Positions 1 through 8,266 of a DNA stretch of 19,503 bases are shown here, one piece after another. The number at the start of each line of letters is the position of its first letter. Position 1 is the stretch's first letter. A model generated the notes under the pieces. That model was not told the DNA's origin and did not search any database. It saw only the letters and a program-made list of their open reading frames with translations. The stretch covers positions 1 through 19,503 of the forward strand of contig JBBSHN010000042.1 in assembly GCA_038252945.1 (NCBI GenBank), in the 5' to 3' direction. The position numbers and the translations under genes were made by a program. Source of the stretch: JAUJOE01 sp038252945 (GTDB lineage Bacteria > Actinomycetota > Actinomycetes > Propionibacteriales > Nocardioidaceae).

Positions 1-336
1 CGAACGCTCGACGAGGCAATCCGCAAGGGCGCAGGGACCCGCCCCCTGCGACTCGGCGAATCGGAGATGCCGGGCGACCTGTCGCTGAGCATGATGCTGT
101 GGGAATACCAGGTGCATGGCTGGGACCTGGCGCGAGCAACCGGGCAGGACTGGTCGCCACCGACCGAAGGGCTTGAGCAGTCGCTGCAGTTCGCCCCCGG
201 GATGCTCACCGACGACTACCAGGGCGAGGGCAAGTCGTTCGGGCCGCCGGTCGATGTACCCGACGACGCGCCGCCGCTTGACCGGTTGGTCGGCTTGTCG
301 GGCCGCGACCCGAATTGGTCTCCGCCGAGCAGCTGA
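1..336 (+). CDS. TIGR03086 / maleylpyruvate-isomerase-fold protein, C-terminal part
   Basis: The reading frame is open from base 1 and stops at TGA 334-336, so this is the last 111 residues of a gene that begins outside the window. The segment VHGWDLARATGQD, followed by FGPPVDVPDDAPPLDRLVGL, is the typical C-terminal half of TIGR03086 proteins. These are actinobacterial relatives of mycothiol-dependent maleylpyruvate isomerase with a DinB-like four-helix fold. Members usually bind a metal through histidines, and the His of VHGWD is one expected ligand. The N-terminal half with the other ligands is not visible. The substrate of this member is unknown, and mycothiol-linked chemistry is only an inference from the fold. 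The gene converges on the glutamate dehydrogenase gene with only 11 bp between the two stop codons. Confidence 0.85.
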   Translation, partial: RTLDEAIRKGAGTRPLRLGESEMPGDLSLSMMLWEYQVHGWDLARATGQDWSPPTEGLEQSLQFAPGMLTDDYQGEGKSFGPPVDVPDDAPPLDRLVGLSGRDPNWSPPSS

Positions 337-347
337 CGGCGCGGCGG

Positions 348-3300
348 CTAGGCGGCCGACAGAAGCATCCGTACGACGCCGAGCCCTACAGACATGCGCG
401 CCAGATCAGCGGTCTCGCAGGACGTGATCTCGGTCAACGTCTCAGCCGCCCGCTTCACCGCGGCTTCGTCCCGGCACTCCCAGGCCGCGACCCGTTCCTC
501 TGCGCTCAGCGAAGCATCAGTCGACCCGAGCACCTGGGCGGTCAAGGCGGCGTGCACCGCGTACAAGTCGTCTCGAAGCGCAGCGCGGGCCATCGTCTGC
601 CAGCGATCGTTTCTCGGTAGCGCAGAGATGTGCCCTGACAGCGCGGTCAGACCCAACCTTTCGGCAAGACTGCCGTGTACCCGTGCCACTTCGAGCGGGT
701 CGACGTGTTCGCGCTTGGCAATCTCGATGACCTCCAGGGCTTCGTACGCCGGAGGAAGGGCAGCCACCGCGGTGGCCATATCGGCCGGGACTGCCTGGTC
801 GGTCAGCTCCGCTTGACGCTTGCTGAACTCTGCGGCCTCGACCCCGATCAGGATCTCCGGAAGTGCCTTGACCAGCTGCTGGAGATCGGTTTCGAAGTAG
901 TCGACGGTCGCTTCGGAGTCCAGTGGGACACGTCGGTTGTTGACCATCCATCGAGTGGCGCGCTCGACCAGCGTTCGTACGGCGAGCCGCATGTCGGTCT
1001 GGACGGTCGCGTCGATCCGAGTGTCGAGCGCGTTGATCTGCGAGACCAGGAAGTCGGCACCGTAGATTTCCCGGCAGACTAGATTTGCACGGGCAAGGTC
1101 CTCCACCGTCGCCCCGGTCTCCTGGCTCAGCCGGTGAAAGAACGTGATGCCGGCGAAGTTGACCAGCTCGTTCACGATCTGGGTGACAATGATCTCCCGC
1201 CGCAGTGGGTGAGCCTCCATCTGAGTGCGGAAGCGCTGACGCATCGGCGTCGGGAAGTACCCGAACAGCTTCGACCGCAGAAGTGGGTCATCTGGCAGGT
1301 CACCGCTGAGTAGCTCCGCGGCAAGAGCGATTTTTGTGTAGGCGAGCAGTACGGCGAGCTCGGGCTCTGTGAGCGGCACTCCCGCGGCACCACGGGACTC
1401 AAACTCCTTGACCGAGGGCAAAAACTCCAGCTCCCGGTCCAGCAACCCGTGCTTTTCCAGGCGCCGAACCCAGGCGGCGTGGACGTGCATCAGGCCGAGG
1501 GCAACCCGGAACCCGCTTGCCAGCGCCTGGTTCTGCCCGTAGTTGTCGGCGAGAACGAGCGCAGCGACCTCATCGGTCATCGACGCGAGAAGTTCGTTGC
1601 GCTGCTTGACGGTCAGGTCTCCGGAGTCGACAACTCGGTCGAGCAGGATCTTGATGTTGACCTCATGATCGGAGGTGTCGACGCCTGCCGAGTTGTCGAT
1701 GAAGTCGGTGCAGATGCGACCACCGGCGAGGGCGAACTCAATGCGTCCCCGCTGCGTCAAACCGAGATTTCCCCCCTCCCCCACGACTTTGCAGCGCAAC
1801 TGTTCGCCGTCCACCCGGACCGCGTCGTTGGCGCGGTCACCGACGTCGGCGTTGGTCTCCGCGGCCGACTTGACATAAGTGCCGATGCCGCCGTTCCACA
1901 GCAGGTCGACCGGCGCCAGGAGAATCGCCCGCATCAACTCAGCGGGAGCAAGCGCCGTGACTTCTGGGGCAAGTGCGAGAGCCTTCGCGACCTCCGGCGA
2001 GATCGGCACCGACTTCAGGGACCGAGAGAACACGCCGCCTCCGGGGGAGATGAGCTCGCCGTCGTAGTCGGCCCAGCTTGATCGGGGTTGGTCGAAAAGG
2101 CGGTGTCGCTCGGCGTATGACGTCTCGGGGTCCGGATTTGGGTCGAGAAAGATGTCGCGGTGGTCGAAGGCTGCCAACAGTCTGAGGTGCCGGCTGAGCA
2201 GCATTCCGTTGCCGAAGACGTCGCCGCTCATGTCCCCGATGCCGACGCAGGTGAAGTCCTGAATCTGGGTGTCCACACCGAGCTCGCGGAAGTGCCGACG
2301 TACCGACTCCCAGGCACCCCGGGCGGTGATGGCCATGGCCTTGTGGTCATAGCCCACCGAGCCGCCCGACGCGAATGCGTCACCCAGCCAGAAGTCGTAC
2401 TCGGCCGCGACCTTGTTGGCGATGTCGGAGAAGGACGCGGTGCCCTTGTCAGCGGCGACCACCAGGTAGCTGTCGTCGCCGTCGTGGCGGACCACCCGAG
2501 GCGGCGGAACACTTCTGCCGTCCACAAGGTTGTCGGTCACGTCGAGCAAGCCGCGAATGAATGTCTTGTAGCACTCGATCCCCTCGGCCAGCCATGCCTC
2601 GCGTTTCTCAGCCGGGTCGGGCAGTTGTTTGCAGTAGAAGCCGCCCTTGGCCCCCACCGGCACGATGACGGCGTTCTTCACCGTCTGCGCCTTCACGAGC
2701 CCCAGCACCTCGGTGCGGAAGTCTTCGCGGCGGTCAGACCACCGCAGCCCACCTCTGGCCACCGGCCCGAACCGCAGATGCACTCCTTCGACTCGCGGCG
2801 AGTACGCGAAGATCTCATAGCATGGGCGCGGCTCAGGCAGGTCCGGCAAGCGCTGTGAGTCGATCTTGAGGGCGATGCTCGCGAGCGGCTGGTTGTCGGC
2901 GCCAGCCTGGTAGAAGTTGGTGCGCAGCGTCGCTTGAATGGCTTTCAGATAACTGCGGAGGATGCGGTCCTCGTCCAGGCTTTCGACGCCGTCCAGAGCG
3001 CTGCGTACTTGCTGCTCGGTCTCGTCCGCCAGCCGCTGCCGCTCAGCCAGCCGGTCCGCCTCACCTTTGGCAAGGTCGAGCCCGGCATCGGGGTCGAAGC
3101 GCTGCTCGAACAAGGTGACGAGGAGCCGGGTGATCGGCACGTTGGAGACCAGTGCCGCCTCGATGTACTCCTGGCTGAACGGGGAGCCACCTTGACGGAA
3201 GTATTTGGCGTACGCGCGGAGTATCGCGACCTGACGCCAGTGCAAACCCGCCGCCAGCACCAGCGCAGAGAAACCGTCGCTCTCGACGAGACCCTTCCAG

Positions 3301-5228
3301 ACAGCAAGGAAGCTGTCCTGGAACCGCTCGCGTACGCCGTCGGGGATGCCCGTGGCACGACGAAGGCCAAAGTCGTAGATCCAGGCTCGTCCGGTGGGAC
3401 GCTCTAGCTCGTAGGGGCGCTCGTCGACCACCTCAACGCCCATGGCGGAGAGAGTGGGCAGCACCATCGAGAGGCTGAGCGGCGAGCCGGTGCGAAACAC
3501 CTTGAAGCGGGCTTGAGTCTCCCCGGCATCAACCGGTGAGTAGAGCGAAAGGCCGATCGAGTCCGAGCCGACCTGTTCAAGCTGCTCCACATCGATGGCG
3601 CCCGCGCTCGGGCCGAAGTCCTCCTTGTACGCCTCGGGAAACGCGTGTACGTACGTACGAGCCAGCTTGGTGCCGAGCTCCTCGCCGTACTGCTCAGTGA
3701 GCGCTTCGACGAGGTCGTCTGTCCACGACCGTGTTGCGTCGGCGAGCTGCCGCTCCAGTGCTGCCTCGTCGAAGTTACTCAGAGTCTGGCCCGGAGCGGC
3801 CCGCACAACGAAGTGCAGCCGCGCCAGCACGGACTCGCTGACGCGGGCGGTGAAGTCGATGGAATCGGCCCCGAGGGTCGAGGTCAAGAGCTCTTGCATT
3901 CGCTCGCGGATCTGGGTGGTGTACCTGTCCCTGGGCAGATAGACGAGGCAGGACAGGTAGCGCCCGTAGGCGTCGCGGCGAGTGAAGAACCGCAGCTGGC
4001 GGCGTTCGCGCAGGTGGAGCACCGCCGAAGCCACCGGCACGAGTCCCTCGACGGTGGTCTGAAAGAGCTCGTCTCGCGGATATGTCTCCAGAATGTCCAT
4101 GAGCGTGCCGCCGCTGTGGCTACGGGCGGTGAAGCCGGCCGCGTCGAGCACCTGCTGCGCCTTGACGCGGAGCACCGGGATGCGGGTGAGGCTCTCGGTG
4201 TAGGCAGCTGAACTGAACAGCCCAAGGAAACGGCGCTCTCCGGTGACTTCACCGTTCTCGTCGAACGTCTTGACCCCGACGTAGTCCAGGTACGCCGGCC
4301 GGTGCACGGTGGAGCGCGAGTTGGCTTTGGTGATGATCAGCAGCTGCTTCTCATGTGCCTTCGCCGCGACCGCGGGCGGCAGCCGACCCGACGCATGCGA
4401 CATATCCTGGTCGAACCGCAGGACGCCGAGGCCCGTGCCGGGCCGTGCACGCAGCACGACCTCGTCGTCGACGTACCCGAGCTGGTACTCCCGGTACCCC
4501 ACGAACGTGAAGTGGTCGTCAGCGAGCCAGGCAAGAAAAGCCCGGCCTTCATCGATGTCTACTTCTGGCAGCGGCGGCGGACTCGTCTTCAGCTCGGCGA
4601 CGATCGACTTGGCCTGGTCGCGCATCCTCGGCCAGTCCTCGACTGCCACACGCACATCGCTGAGCGTCCGCCACAACCGCTGTTCGATGTGGCGGAACTC
4701 AGCAGAATCACTCTCCCGGTCGATCTCGATGTGCATCCACGACTCGTTGAGCTCACACGGTTCGTCGGCAATCGAGGCGCTCTCCGCGTCGCAGACCCGC
4801 GACAGGCGGCCGGTGACGTCCCGCCGTACGAGAATCTGAGGGTGGATGACGAGATGAATCCCGCGGTTCTCCTCGGTGAGGGACATCGTCAACGAGTCGA
4901 CAAGAAACGGCATGTCGTCGGTCACGATCTCCACCACGGTGTGTCCGCTTGCTGTCCACTCGTGATCTTGGACGGTCGGTGTGAAGACACGGACCGCGGC
5001 AGTGCCCTCGGGACGATGCAGGCCGAGTCGGTAGTGGCTCATCGCCGCCCCGAGCACGTCATCCGGACTGCGGTCCAGCAGGTCGTCTGGAGCCGCGTGC
5101 CGGTAGTACAGCTGGAGGAACCCGAGGGTGTCCGCGGGATCGAGACCGACGCCGCCGTTGTGTGTGGTGGCTAGCTTTGCCGCCTGGGTGAGAAGGTCCT
5201 GCTTGGCATCCGAAGACCTGCTGGGCAT
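348..5228 (-). CDS. gdh: NAD-dependent glutamate dehydrogenase, 180 kDa class
   Basis: This 1626-residue protein has the full length of the large NAD-GDH class (Streptomyces/mycobacterial type). It oxidises glutamate to 2-oxoglutarate and ammonium with NAD+, and acts in the cytosol. The N-terminal ~700 residues form the long regulatory region typical of the class, with ACT-like segments. The catalytic core follows: RWSDRREDFRTEVLGLVKAQ, then KNAVIVPVGAKGGFYCK (residues 851-867), which carries the substrate/catalytic lysines. The dinucleotide-binding segment GIGDMSGDVFGNGM begins at residue 996. NGGIGTYVKSAAETNADVGD and the following GEGGNLGLTQRGR complete the core. The C-terminal ~400 residues are helical. 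The start is ATG at 5228; upstream there is only a weak AGG about 9 nt away. Nothing is cotranscribed in the window. In mycobacteria this enzyme is controlled by the FHA protein GarA, but no garA is seen here. Confidence 0.96.
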   Translation of the reverse strand: MPSRSSDAKQDLLTQAAKLATTHNGGVGLDPADTLGFLQLYYRHAAPDDLLDRSPDDVLGAAMSHYRLGLHRPEGTAAVRVFTPTVQDHEWTASGHTVVEIVTDDMPFLVDSLTMSLTEENRGIHLVIHPQILVRRDVTGRLSRVCDAESASIADEPCELNESWMHIEIDRESDSAEFRHIEQRLWRTLSDVRVAVEDWPRMRDQAKSIVAELKTSPPPLPEVDIDEGRAFLAWLADDHFTFVGYREYQLGYVDDEVVLRARPGTGLGVLRFDQDMSHASGRLPPAVAAKAHEKQLLIITKANSRSTVHRPAYLDYVGVKTFDENGEVTGERRFLGLFSSAAYTESLTRIPVLRVKAQQVLDAAGFTARSHSGGTLMDILETYPRDELFQTTVEGLVPVASAVLHLRERRQLRFFTRRDAYGRYLSCLVYLPRDRYTTQIRERMQELLTSTLGADSIDFTARVSESVLARLHFVVRAAPGQTLSNFDEAALERQLADATRSWTDDLVEALTEQYGEELGTKLARTYVHAFPEAYKEDFGPSAGAIDVEQLEQVGSDSIGLSLYSPVDAGETQARFKVFRTGSPLSLSMVLPTLSAMGVEVVDERPYELERPTGRAWIYDFGLRRATGIPDGVRERFQDSFLAVWKGLVESDGFSALVLAAGLHWRQVAILRAYAKYFRQGGSPFSQEYIEAALVSNVPITRLLVTLFEQRFDPDAGLDLAKGEADRLAERQRLADETEQQVRSALDGVESLDEDRILRSYLKAIQATLRTNFYQAGADNQPLASIALKIDSQRLPDLPEPRPCYEIFAYSPRVEGVHLRFGPVARGGLRWSDRREDFRTEVLGLVKAQTVKNAVIVPVGAKGGFYCKQLPDPAEKREAWLAEGIECYKTFIRGLLDVTDNLVDGRSVPPPRVVRHDGDDSYLVVAADKGTASFSDIANKVAAEYDFWLGDAFASGGSVGYDHKAMAITARGAWESVRRHFRELGVDTQIQDFTCVGIGDMSGDVFGNGMLLSRHLRLLAAFDHRDIFLDPNPDPETSYAERHRLFDQPRSSWADYDGELISPGGGVFSRSLKSVPISPEVAKALALAPEVTALAPAELMRAILLAPVDLLWNGGIGTYVKSAAETNADVGDRANDAVRVDGEQLRCKVVGEGGNLGLTQRGRIEFALAGGRICTDFIDNSAGVDTSDHEVNIKILLDRVVDSGDLTVKQRNELLASMTDEVAALVLADNYGQNQALASGFRVALGLMHVHAAWVRRLEKHGLLDRELEFLPSVKEFESRGAAGVPLTEPELAVLLAYTKIALAAELLSGDLPDDPLLRSKLFGYFPTPMRQRFRTQMEAHPLRREIIVTQIVNELVNFAGITFFHRLSQETGATVEDLARANLVCREIYGADFLVSQINALDTRIDATVQTDMRLAVRTLVERATRWMVNNRRVPLDSEATVDYFETDLQQLVKALPEILIGVEAAEFSKRQAELTDQAVPADMATAVAALPPAYEALEVIEIAKREHVDPLEVARVHGSLAERLGLTALSGHISALPRNDRWQTMARAALRDDLYAVHAALTAQVLGSTDASLSAEERVAAWECRDEAAVKRAAETLTEITSCETADLARMSVGLGVVRMLLSAA

Positions 5229-5399
5229 GGTGGAAAGCCTGTTCCCCTGCTTAACGCCGCGGCCACACGGGGCTGTATGACACTTCCGACCCTAACCCCC
5301 GCCACTGTGTCGTGCACCCCTTCGCGGACCAGGAGGCTGGGAGGCGATGTCTTTGCCACGATCGGTCGAGCCTGTGAACGGTCGACGAACTGCAAGCGA

Positions 5400-5714
5400 T
5401 CAAAGATCGGACCGCAGGGCCCACAACTGCGGGTAGTAACGCAGCGGCAAGCGGCTGCGCAGATTGGCGGCGCCAGCCGAACCGCCGGTGCCCGGCTTCG
5501 TGCCAATCACCCGGTCGACCATGCTGACGTGGCGGGTACGCCAGCCGATGGCCATCGCGTCGTGCTGGATCAGCGCCTCGGCCACCTCCCAGACGTCCGC
5601 GTAGGCGTCACGGTTGCGGGCCACTTTTGAGAGCGATTTGCTCACCTGGGGATCGGTGTCGACTGTGAACCCTCGCGCGGCCAACAGCGTGACGAACCCG
5701 TCCCAGAGCGTCGG
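5400..5714 (-). pseudogene. kynA: C-terminal remnant of tryptophan 2,3-dioxygenase
   Basis: The frame from 5714 down to TGA 5400-5402 reads PTLWDGFVTLLAARGF at its start. It continues through WRTRHVSMVDRVIGTKPGTG to RYYPQLWALRSDL. This matches the last third of tryptophan 2,3-dioxygenase, including the His of the RHVxxVDRxIG segment that is the proximal haem ligand in the family, and the GTGGSAG loop. Family members are about 260-290 residues, but only about 104 codons remain. An in-frame TAG at 5715-5717 sits immediately before the recognisable homology, and 23 bp further on the divergent DUF2505 gene begins. The N-terminal helices and the distal substrate-site residues are missing, so the enzyme cannot be functional. 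A TTG at 5684 could in principle start a 94-residue peptide, but there is no convincing ribosome site. It is best read as a decayed gene. Confidence 0.85.
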
Positions 5715-5740
5715 CTACGCCGGTGACACAATCTCCGGGC

Positions 5741-6241
5741 ATGCAAGTGAGCGCGGACATCCACTACCCCGACACGACACCGGAGCAGGCGTTTGCGCTG
5801 ATCGTCGACCTTGAGTTCCGCAAGGAGGTGTGCCGAGCAACGCACGCTCAACGGTTCGACGTCGACATCGACAACCGCGGGGACGGCACTGCCACAATTA
5901 CCGTCCGACGGACGATACCTTCCGAAGTACCGGGCTTCGTCAAGCACTACGTCGGCGAGACCGTCGACATAGTGCAGCGCGAGCAGTGGAGCGCGGCTAA
6001 TCCGCAGGGTGAACGCACAGCCGAAATGACGCTGCAGGTTATAGGCCAGCCAGCCACGATGATCGCCACGGCCAGCACGCGGGCGGCGGCGAACGGAAGC
6101 CTTACGTCGATCCGCGGAAACCTTAAGGTCTCAATTCCGTTCGTCGGCAAGAAGCTCGAGCCGGTGATTGCCGAGGCGATACTCGGCGCCGTGGCAGCGG
6201 AGCAGAGGATTGTCGACAAGTGGCTAGGCGCGTCGCCGTAA
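5741..6241 (+). CDS. DUF2505 family protein
   Basis: The protein is 166 residues if it starts at ATG 5741; an in-frame GTG at 5723 would add six. The ATG is preferred because MQVSADIHYPDTTPEQAFAL matches the usual N-terminus of DUF2505 proteins, where a short strand is followed by PxxxxFAL. The next segments (FRKEVCRATHAQRFDVDI, TITVRRTIPSEVPGFVKHYVG, then RGNLKVSIPFVGKKLEPVIA near the C-terminus) follow the family pattern. DUF2505 has a START/SRPBCC-like fold with a hydrophobic cavity and is largely confined to Actinobacteria. Its ligand is unknown. No signal peptide or membrane span is visible. The gene runs divergently from the broken kynA remnant. A small Cys-rich gene follows within 33 bp and may be cotranscribed. 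Confidence 0.85.
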   Translation: MQVSADIHYPDTTPEQAFALIVDLEFRKEVCRATHAQRFDVDIDNRGDGTATITVRRTIPSEVPGFVKHYVGETVDIVQREQWSAANPQGERTAEMTLQVIGQPATMIATASTRAAANGSLTSIRGNLKVSIPFVGKKLEPVIAEAILGAVAAEQRIVDKWLGASP

Positions 6242-6274
6242 TTGTGTCGGTGCGGTCTGGCAGCATGCGAAGCC

Positions 6275-6490
6275 ATGAACACTCCAGCCGACAGCCTCAT
6301 GCTCACCGGCATCGTGCGGGAGTGTCCTGACTGCCGCGACGAACGCATTCTCGTTCTGGTGGATGACTGCGACGCCGACGGCTGTGACTACTGCTGCACC
6401 ACTTGCGGCGCCGCTGTGCTTATCGATCCGATCTGCGACTACGCAGTGCTCGCTACTCGAGGCGCCGGATCGGAGGCCGCCAGCGCCTAA
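6275..6490 (+). CDS. small cysteine-rich, zinc-ribbon-like protein
   Basis: The 71-residue protein starts at ATG 6275. A TTG at 6242, directly after the stop of the preceding gene, is a longer alternative (82 residues). Eight cysteines are packed into the middle: C17 and C20 (ECPDC), C32, C37, C40, C41, C44 (CCTTCGAA) and C54. The CxxC...CxxC arrangement of C17/C20 and C41/C44 looks like a zinc ribbon, with acidic loops between (DDCDADGCD). I recall similar unnamed small proteins in other actinomycetes but cannot assign a function. It follows the DUF2505 gene on the same strand and ends 40 bp before the convergent pruA stop. A hairpin starts at its stop codon. Coding status is likely because of the ordered cysteines, but the start is uncertain. 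Confidence 0.65.
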   Translation: MNTPADSLMLTGIVRECPDCRDERILVLVDDCDADGCDYCCTTCGAAVLIDPICDYAVLATRGAGSEAASA

Positions 6491-6506
6491 GCGCGCCGAG
6501 CGCGCT
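6490..6506. terminator. GC-rich hairpin between convergent genes
   Basis: A perfect 6-bp stem, AGCGCG / CGCGCT, surrounds a 5-nt loop and begins on the last base of the Cys-rich gene's stop codon. It lies between two convergent 3' ends, where a bidirectional terminator is expected. No T-run follows on either side, as is common in high-GC actinomycetes. The function is inferred from position and symmetry only. Confidence 0.4.
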
Positions 6507-6530
6507 CACTCCGCCCCAGTGGCCTCCGGC

Positions 6531-8159
6531 TCAGCCCATGTGCGGGTAGTGGTACGACGTCGGGGGGGCGAACGTCTCCTTGATCGACCGCGGCGACGTC
6601 CAGCGCAGCAGGTTCTGCGGCGCACCGGCCTTGTCGTTGGTACCGGAGGCGCGGGCCCCGCCGAACGGTTGCTGACCGACAACCGCACCAGTCGGCTTGT
6701 CGTTGATGTAGAAGTTGCCGGCGGCGAAGCGCAGGGTCTCCATCGCCCAGCTGATCGCACGGCGGTCCTGGGCTATGACGGCGCCGGTTAGCGCATAGGT
6801 GGCGATCGACTCCATCTGGTGCACCGCTTCCTCAAAGCGGTCGTCCTCATAGACGAGCACGGAGAGAATCGGCCCGAAGTACTCATTGGCGAAGATCTCA
6901 TCGGTCGGATCGTCGGCGAGGATAATTGTCGGTCGGACGAACCAGCCCACCGCGTCGTCGACCCGACCTCCGGCGATGATCTCCAAGGAGTCGGAGTCCG
7001 CGGCCCGCGAAATCGCCGCACGGTGCTTGCCGAACGCACGCGCGTCGATGACGGCACCCATGAAGTTGGAGAAGTCGCTGACATCCCCCACCTTGAGCGA
7101 CTCGGTCTCAGCGACCAGGTCGTCGCGGATGCCCTCCCACGCCGACCGCGCAATGTAGGCACGTGAGGCAGCCGAGCACTTCTGCCCCTGGTATTCGAAG
7201 GCGCCGCGGATGAGCGCCGTACGAAGCACGTCCGGATCGGCCGAGGGGTGCGCGACGATGAAGTCCTTGCCCCCGGTCTCTCCGACGATCCTCGGGTAGG
7301 ACCGGTACGTCGTGATGTTCTGCCCGACCGTGCGCCAGAGAGACTGGAACGTCGCTGTCGAGCCGGTGAAGTGGATGCCGGCGAGATCGGGGGAGTTCAG
7401 GGCGACCTCCGACACCGCCATCCCATCACCGGGCAGCACGTTGATGACCCCCGGCGGAAGCCCCGCCTCCTCAAGCAGCCGCATCGTCACCGATGCGGCG
7501 AACTGCTGGGTGATCGAGGGCTTCCACAGCACCGTGTTGCCCATCAAGGCTGGAGCGGTCGGCAGGTTGCCCGCGATCGCGGTGAAGTTGAATGGCGTGA
7601 TGGCGTAGACGAACCCTTCCAGCGGGCGGTGATCCATCCGGTTCCAGACGCCCTTGGAGTTGGCGACAGGTTGGTCGCGCAAAATCTGATCGGCGTAGTA
7701 CACGTTGAAGCGCCAGAAGTCGATGAGCTCGCAGGCCGCATCGATCTCCGCCTGCCAGGCCGTCTTTGACTGGCCGAGCATCGTGGCCGCATTGAGCGTC
7801 TGCCGCCACGGGCCGGATGCCAGATCTGCGGCCTTCAGCAGGACGGACGCGCGATCCTCGAACGGCATCGCCCGCCACCCCGGAGCTGCCTCAGCGGCAG
7901 CCCGGATCGCCGCTTCTGCGTCTTGTCGGTTGGCGCCTCGGGTCACGCCGAGCACGTGCTGGTGATGGTGCGGCTGGACGACCTTGAACTCCTCGCCACC
8001 GCCCCACCGCTGCTCCCCGCCGATCGTCGCGGTCAGCTCAGCCTCGGACTTCTGCAGTTCGACAAGCTTTTGCGTCAAAGCTTCGCGTTCGGGGCTGCCC
8101 GGGGCGTAGTCGAGGTTGGGTTCGTTCGTTGGAGCGGGAACGGTGGGGTAGGCATCCAT
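6531..8159 (-). CDS. pruA: L-glutamate gamma-semialdehyde (1-pyrroline-5-carboxylate) dehydrogenase
   Basis: The 542-residue aldehyde dehydrogenase oxidises glutamate-5-semialdehyde (from P5C) to glutamate with NAD+. This is the second step of proline catabolism, and it also serves arginine/ornithine breakdown. It belongs to the group-1 P5C dehydrogenases (human ALDH4A1 type). Supporting features are the VYAITPFNFTAIAGNLPTAP segment, the general base E294 in GETGGKDF, and the catalytic cysteine C328 in YQGQKCSAASRAY. NDKPTGAVVGQQPFGGARAS and the typical C-terminal tail ending SYHYPHMG also fit. Length is normal for the group. The start is ATG 8159. It lies downstream of ku on the same strand, but a 107-bp gap with a strong inverted repeat suggests separate transcription. 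Proline dehydrogenase, its usual neighbour, is absent from the window. Confidence 0.96.
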   Translation of the reverse strand: MDAYPTVPAPTNEPNLDYAPGSPEREALTQKLVELQKSEAELTATIGGEQRWGGGEEFKVVQPHHHQHVLGVTRGANRQDAEAAIRAAAEAAPGWRAMPFEDRASVLLKAADLASGPWRQTLNAATMLGQSKTAWQAEIDAACELIDFWRFNVYYADQILRDQPVANSKGVWNRMDHRPLEGFVYAITPFNFTAIAGNLPTAPALMGNTVLWKPSITQQFAASVTMRLLEEAGLPPGVINVLPGDGMAVSEVALNSPDLAGIHFTGSTATFQSLWRTVGQNITTYRSYPRIVGETGGKDFIVAHPSADPDVLRTALIRGAFEYQGQKCSAASRAYIARSAWEGIRDDLVAETESLKVGDVSDFSNFMGAVIDARAFGKHRAAISRAADSDSLEIIAGGRVDDAVGWFVRPTIILADDPTDEIFANEYFGPILSVLVYEDDRFEEAVHQMESIATYALTGAVIAQDRRAISWAMETLRFAAGNFYINDKPTGAVVGQQPFGGARASGTNDKAGAPQNLLRWTSPRSIKETFAPPTSYHYPHMG

Positions 8160-8228
8160 GCTGCCGATCTTGCCACGCGGAGCACAACCGGTGCGAGACG
8201 CCGATTCCTCGCCGATCGGCCGCTGCGC

Positions 8229-8256
8229 CTCGGCCGCTTCCGGCCACTTGGCCGAG
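8229..8256 (-). terminator. hairpin downstream of ku
   Basis: A perfect 7-bp stem, CTCGGCC (8229-8235) with GGCCGAG (8250-8256), encloses a 14-nt loop. An alternative inner hairpin, CGGCC-ACTT-GGCCG (8241-8254), overlaps it. The structure begins 10 bp after the Ku stop codon and lies before the pruA start, so it fits a terminator or attenuator. A 9-bp direct repeat, TCGGCCGCT at 8216 and 8230, overlaps the same stretch. There is no T-run, so termination is inferred. Confidence 0.4.
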
Positions 8257-8266
8257 CGTGAAGAGG

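Noticed and set aside
1449..2081. 210-residue plus-strand frame inside gdh
   Set aside because: It is a shadow of the conserved catalytic region of the dehydrogenase on the other strand. There is no ribosome site or recognisable domain.
4302..5174. 290-residue open frame on the plus strand, antisense to gdh
   Set aside because: It lies entirely inside the well-supported glutamate dehydrogenase gene and has low-complexity, Arg/Val-rich composition. It resembles no known family. Long antisense frames are expected in high-GC coding DNA.
5400..5684. A short functional protein starting at TTG 5684
   Set aside because: Homology to tryptophan 2,3-dioxygenase continues upstream of the TTG to the TAG at 5715, so the TTG is internal to a truncated gene.
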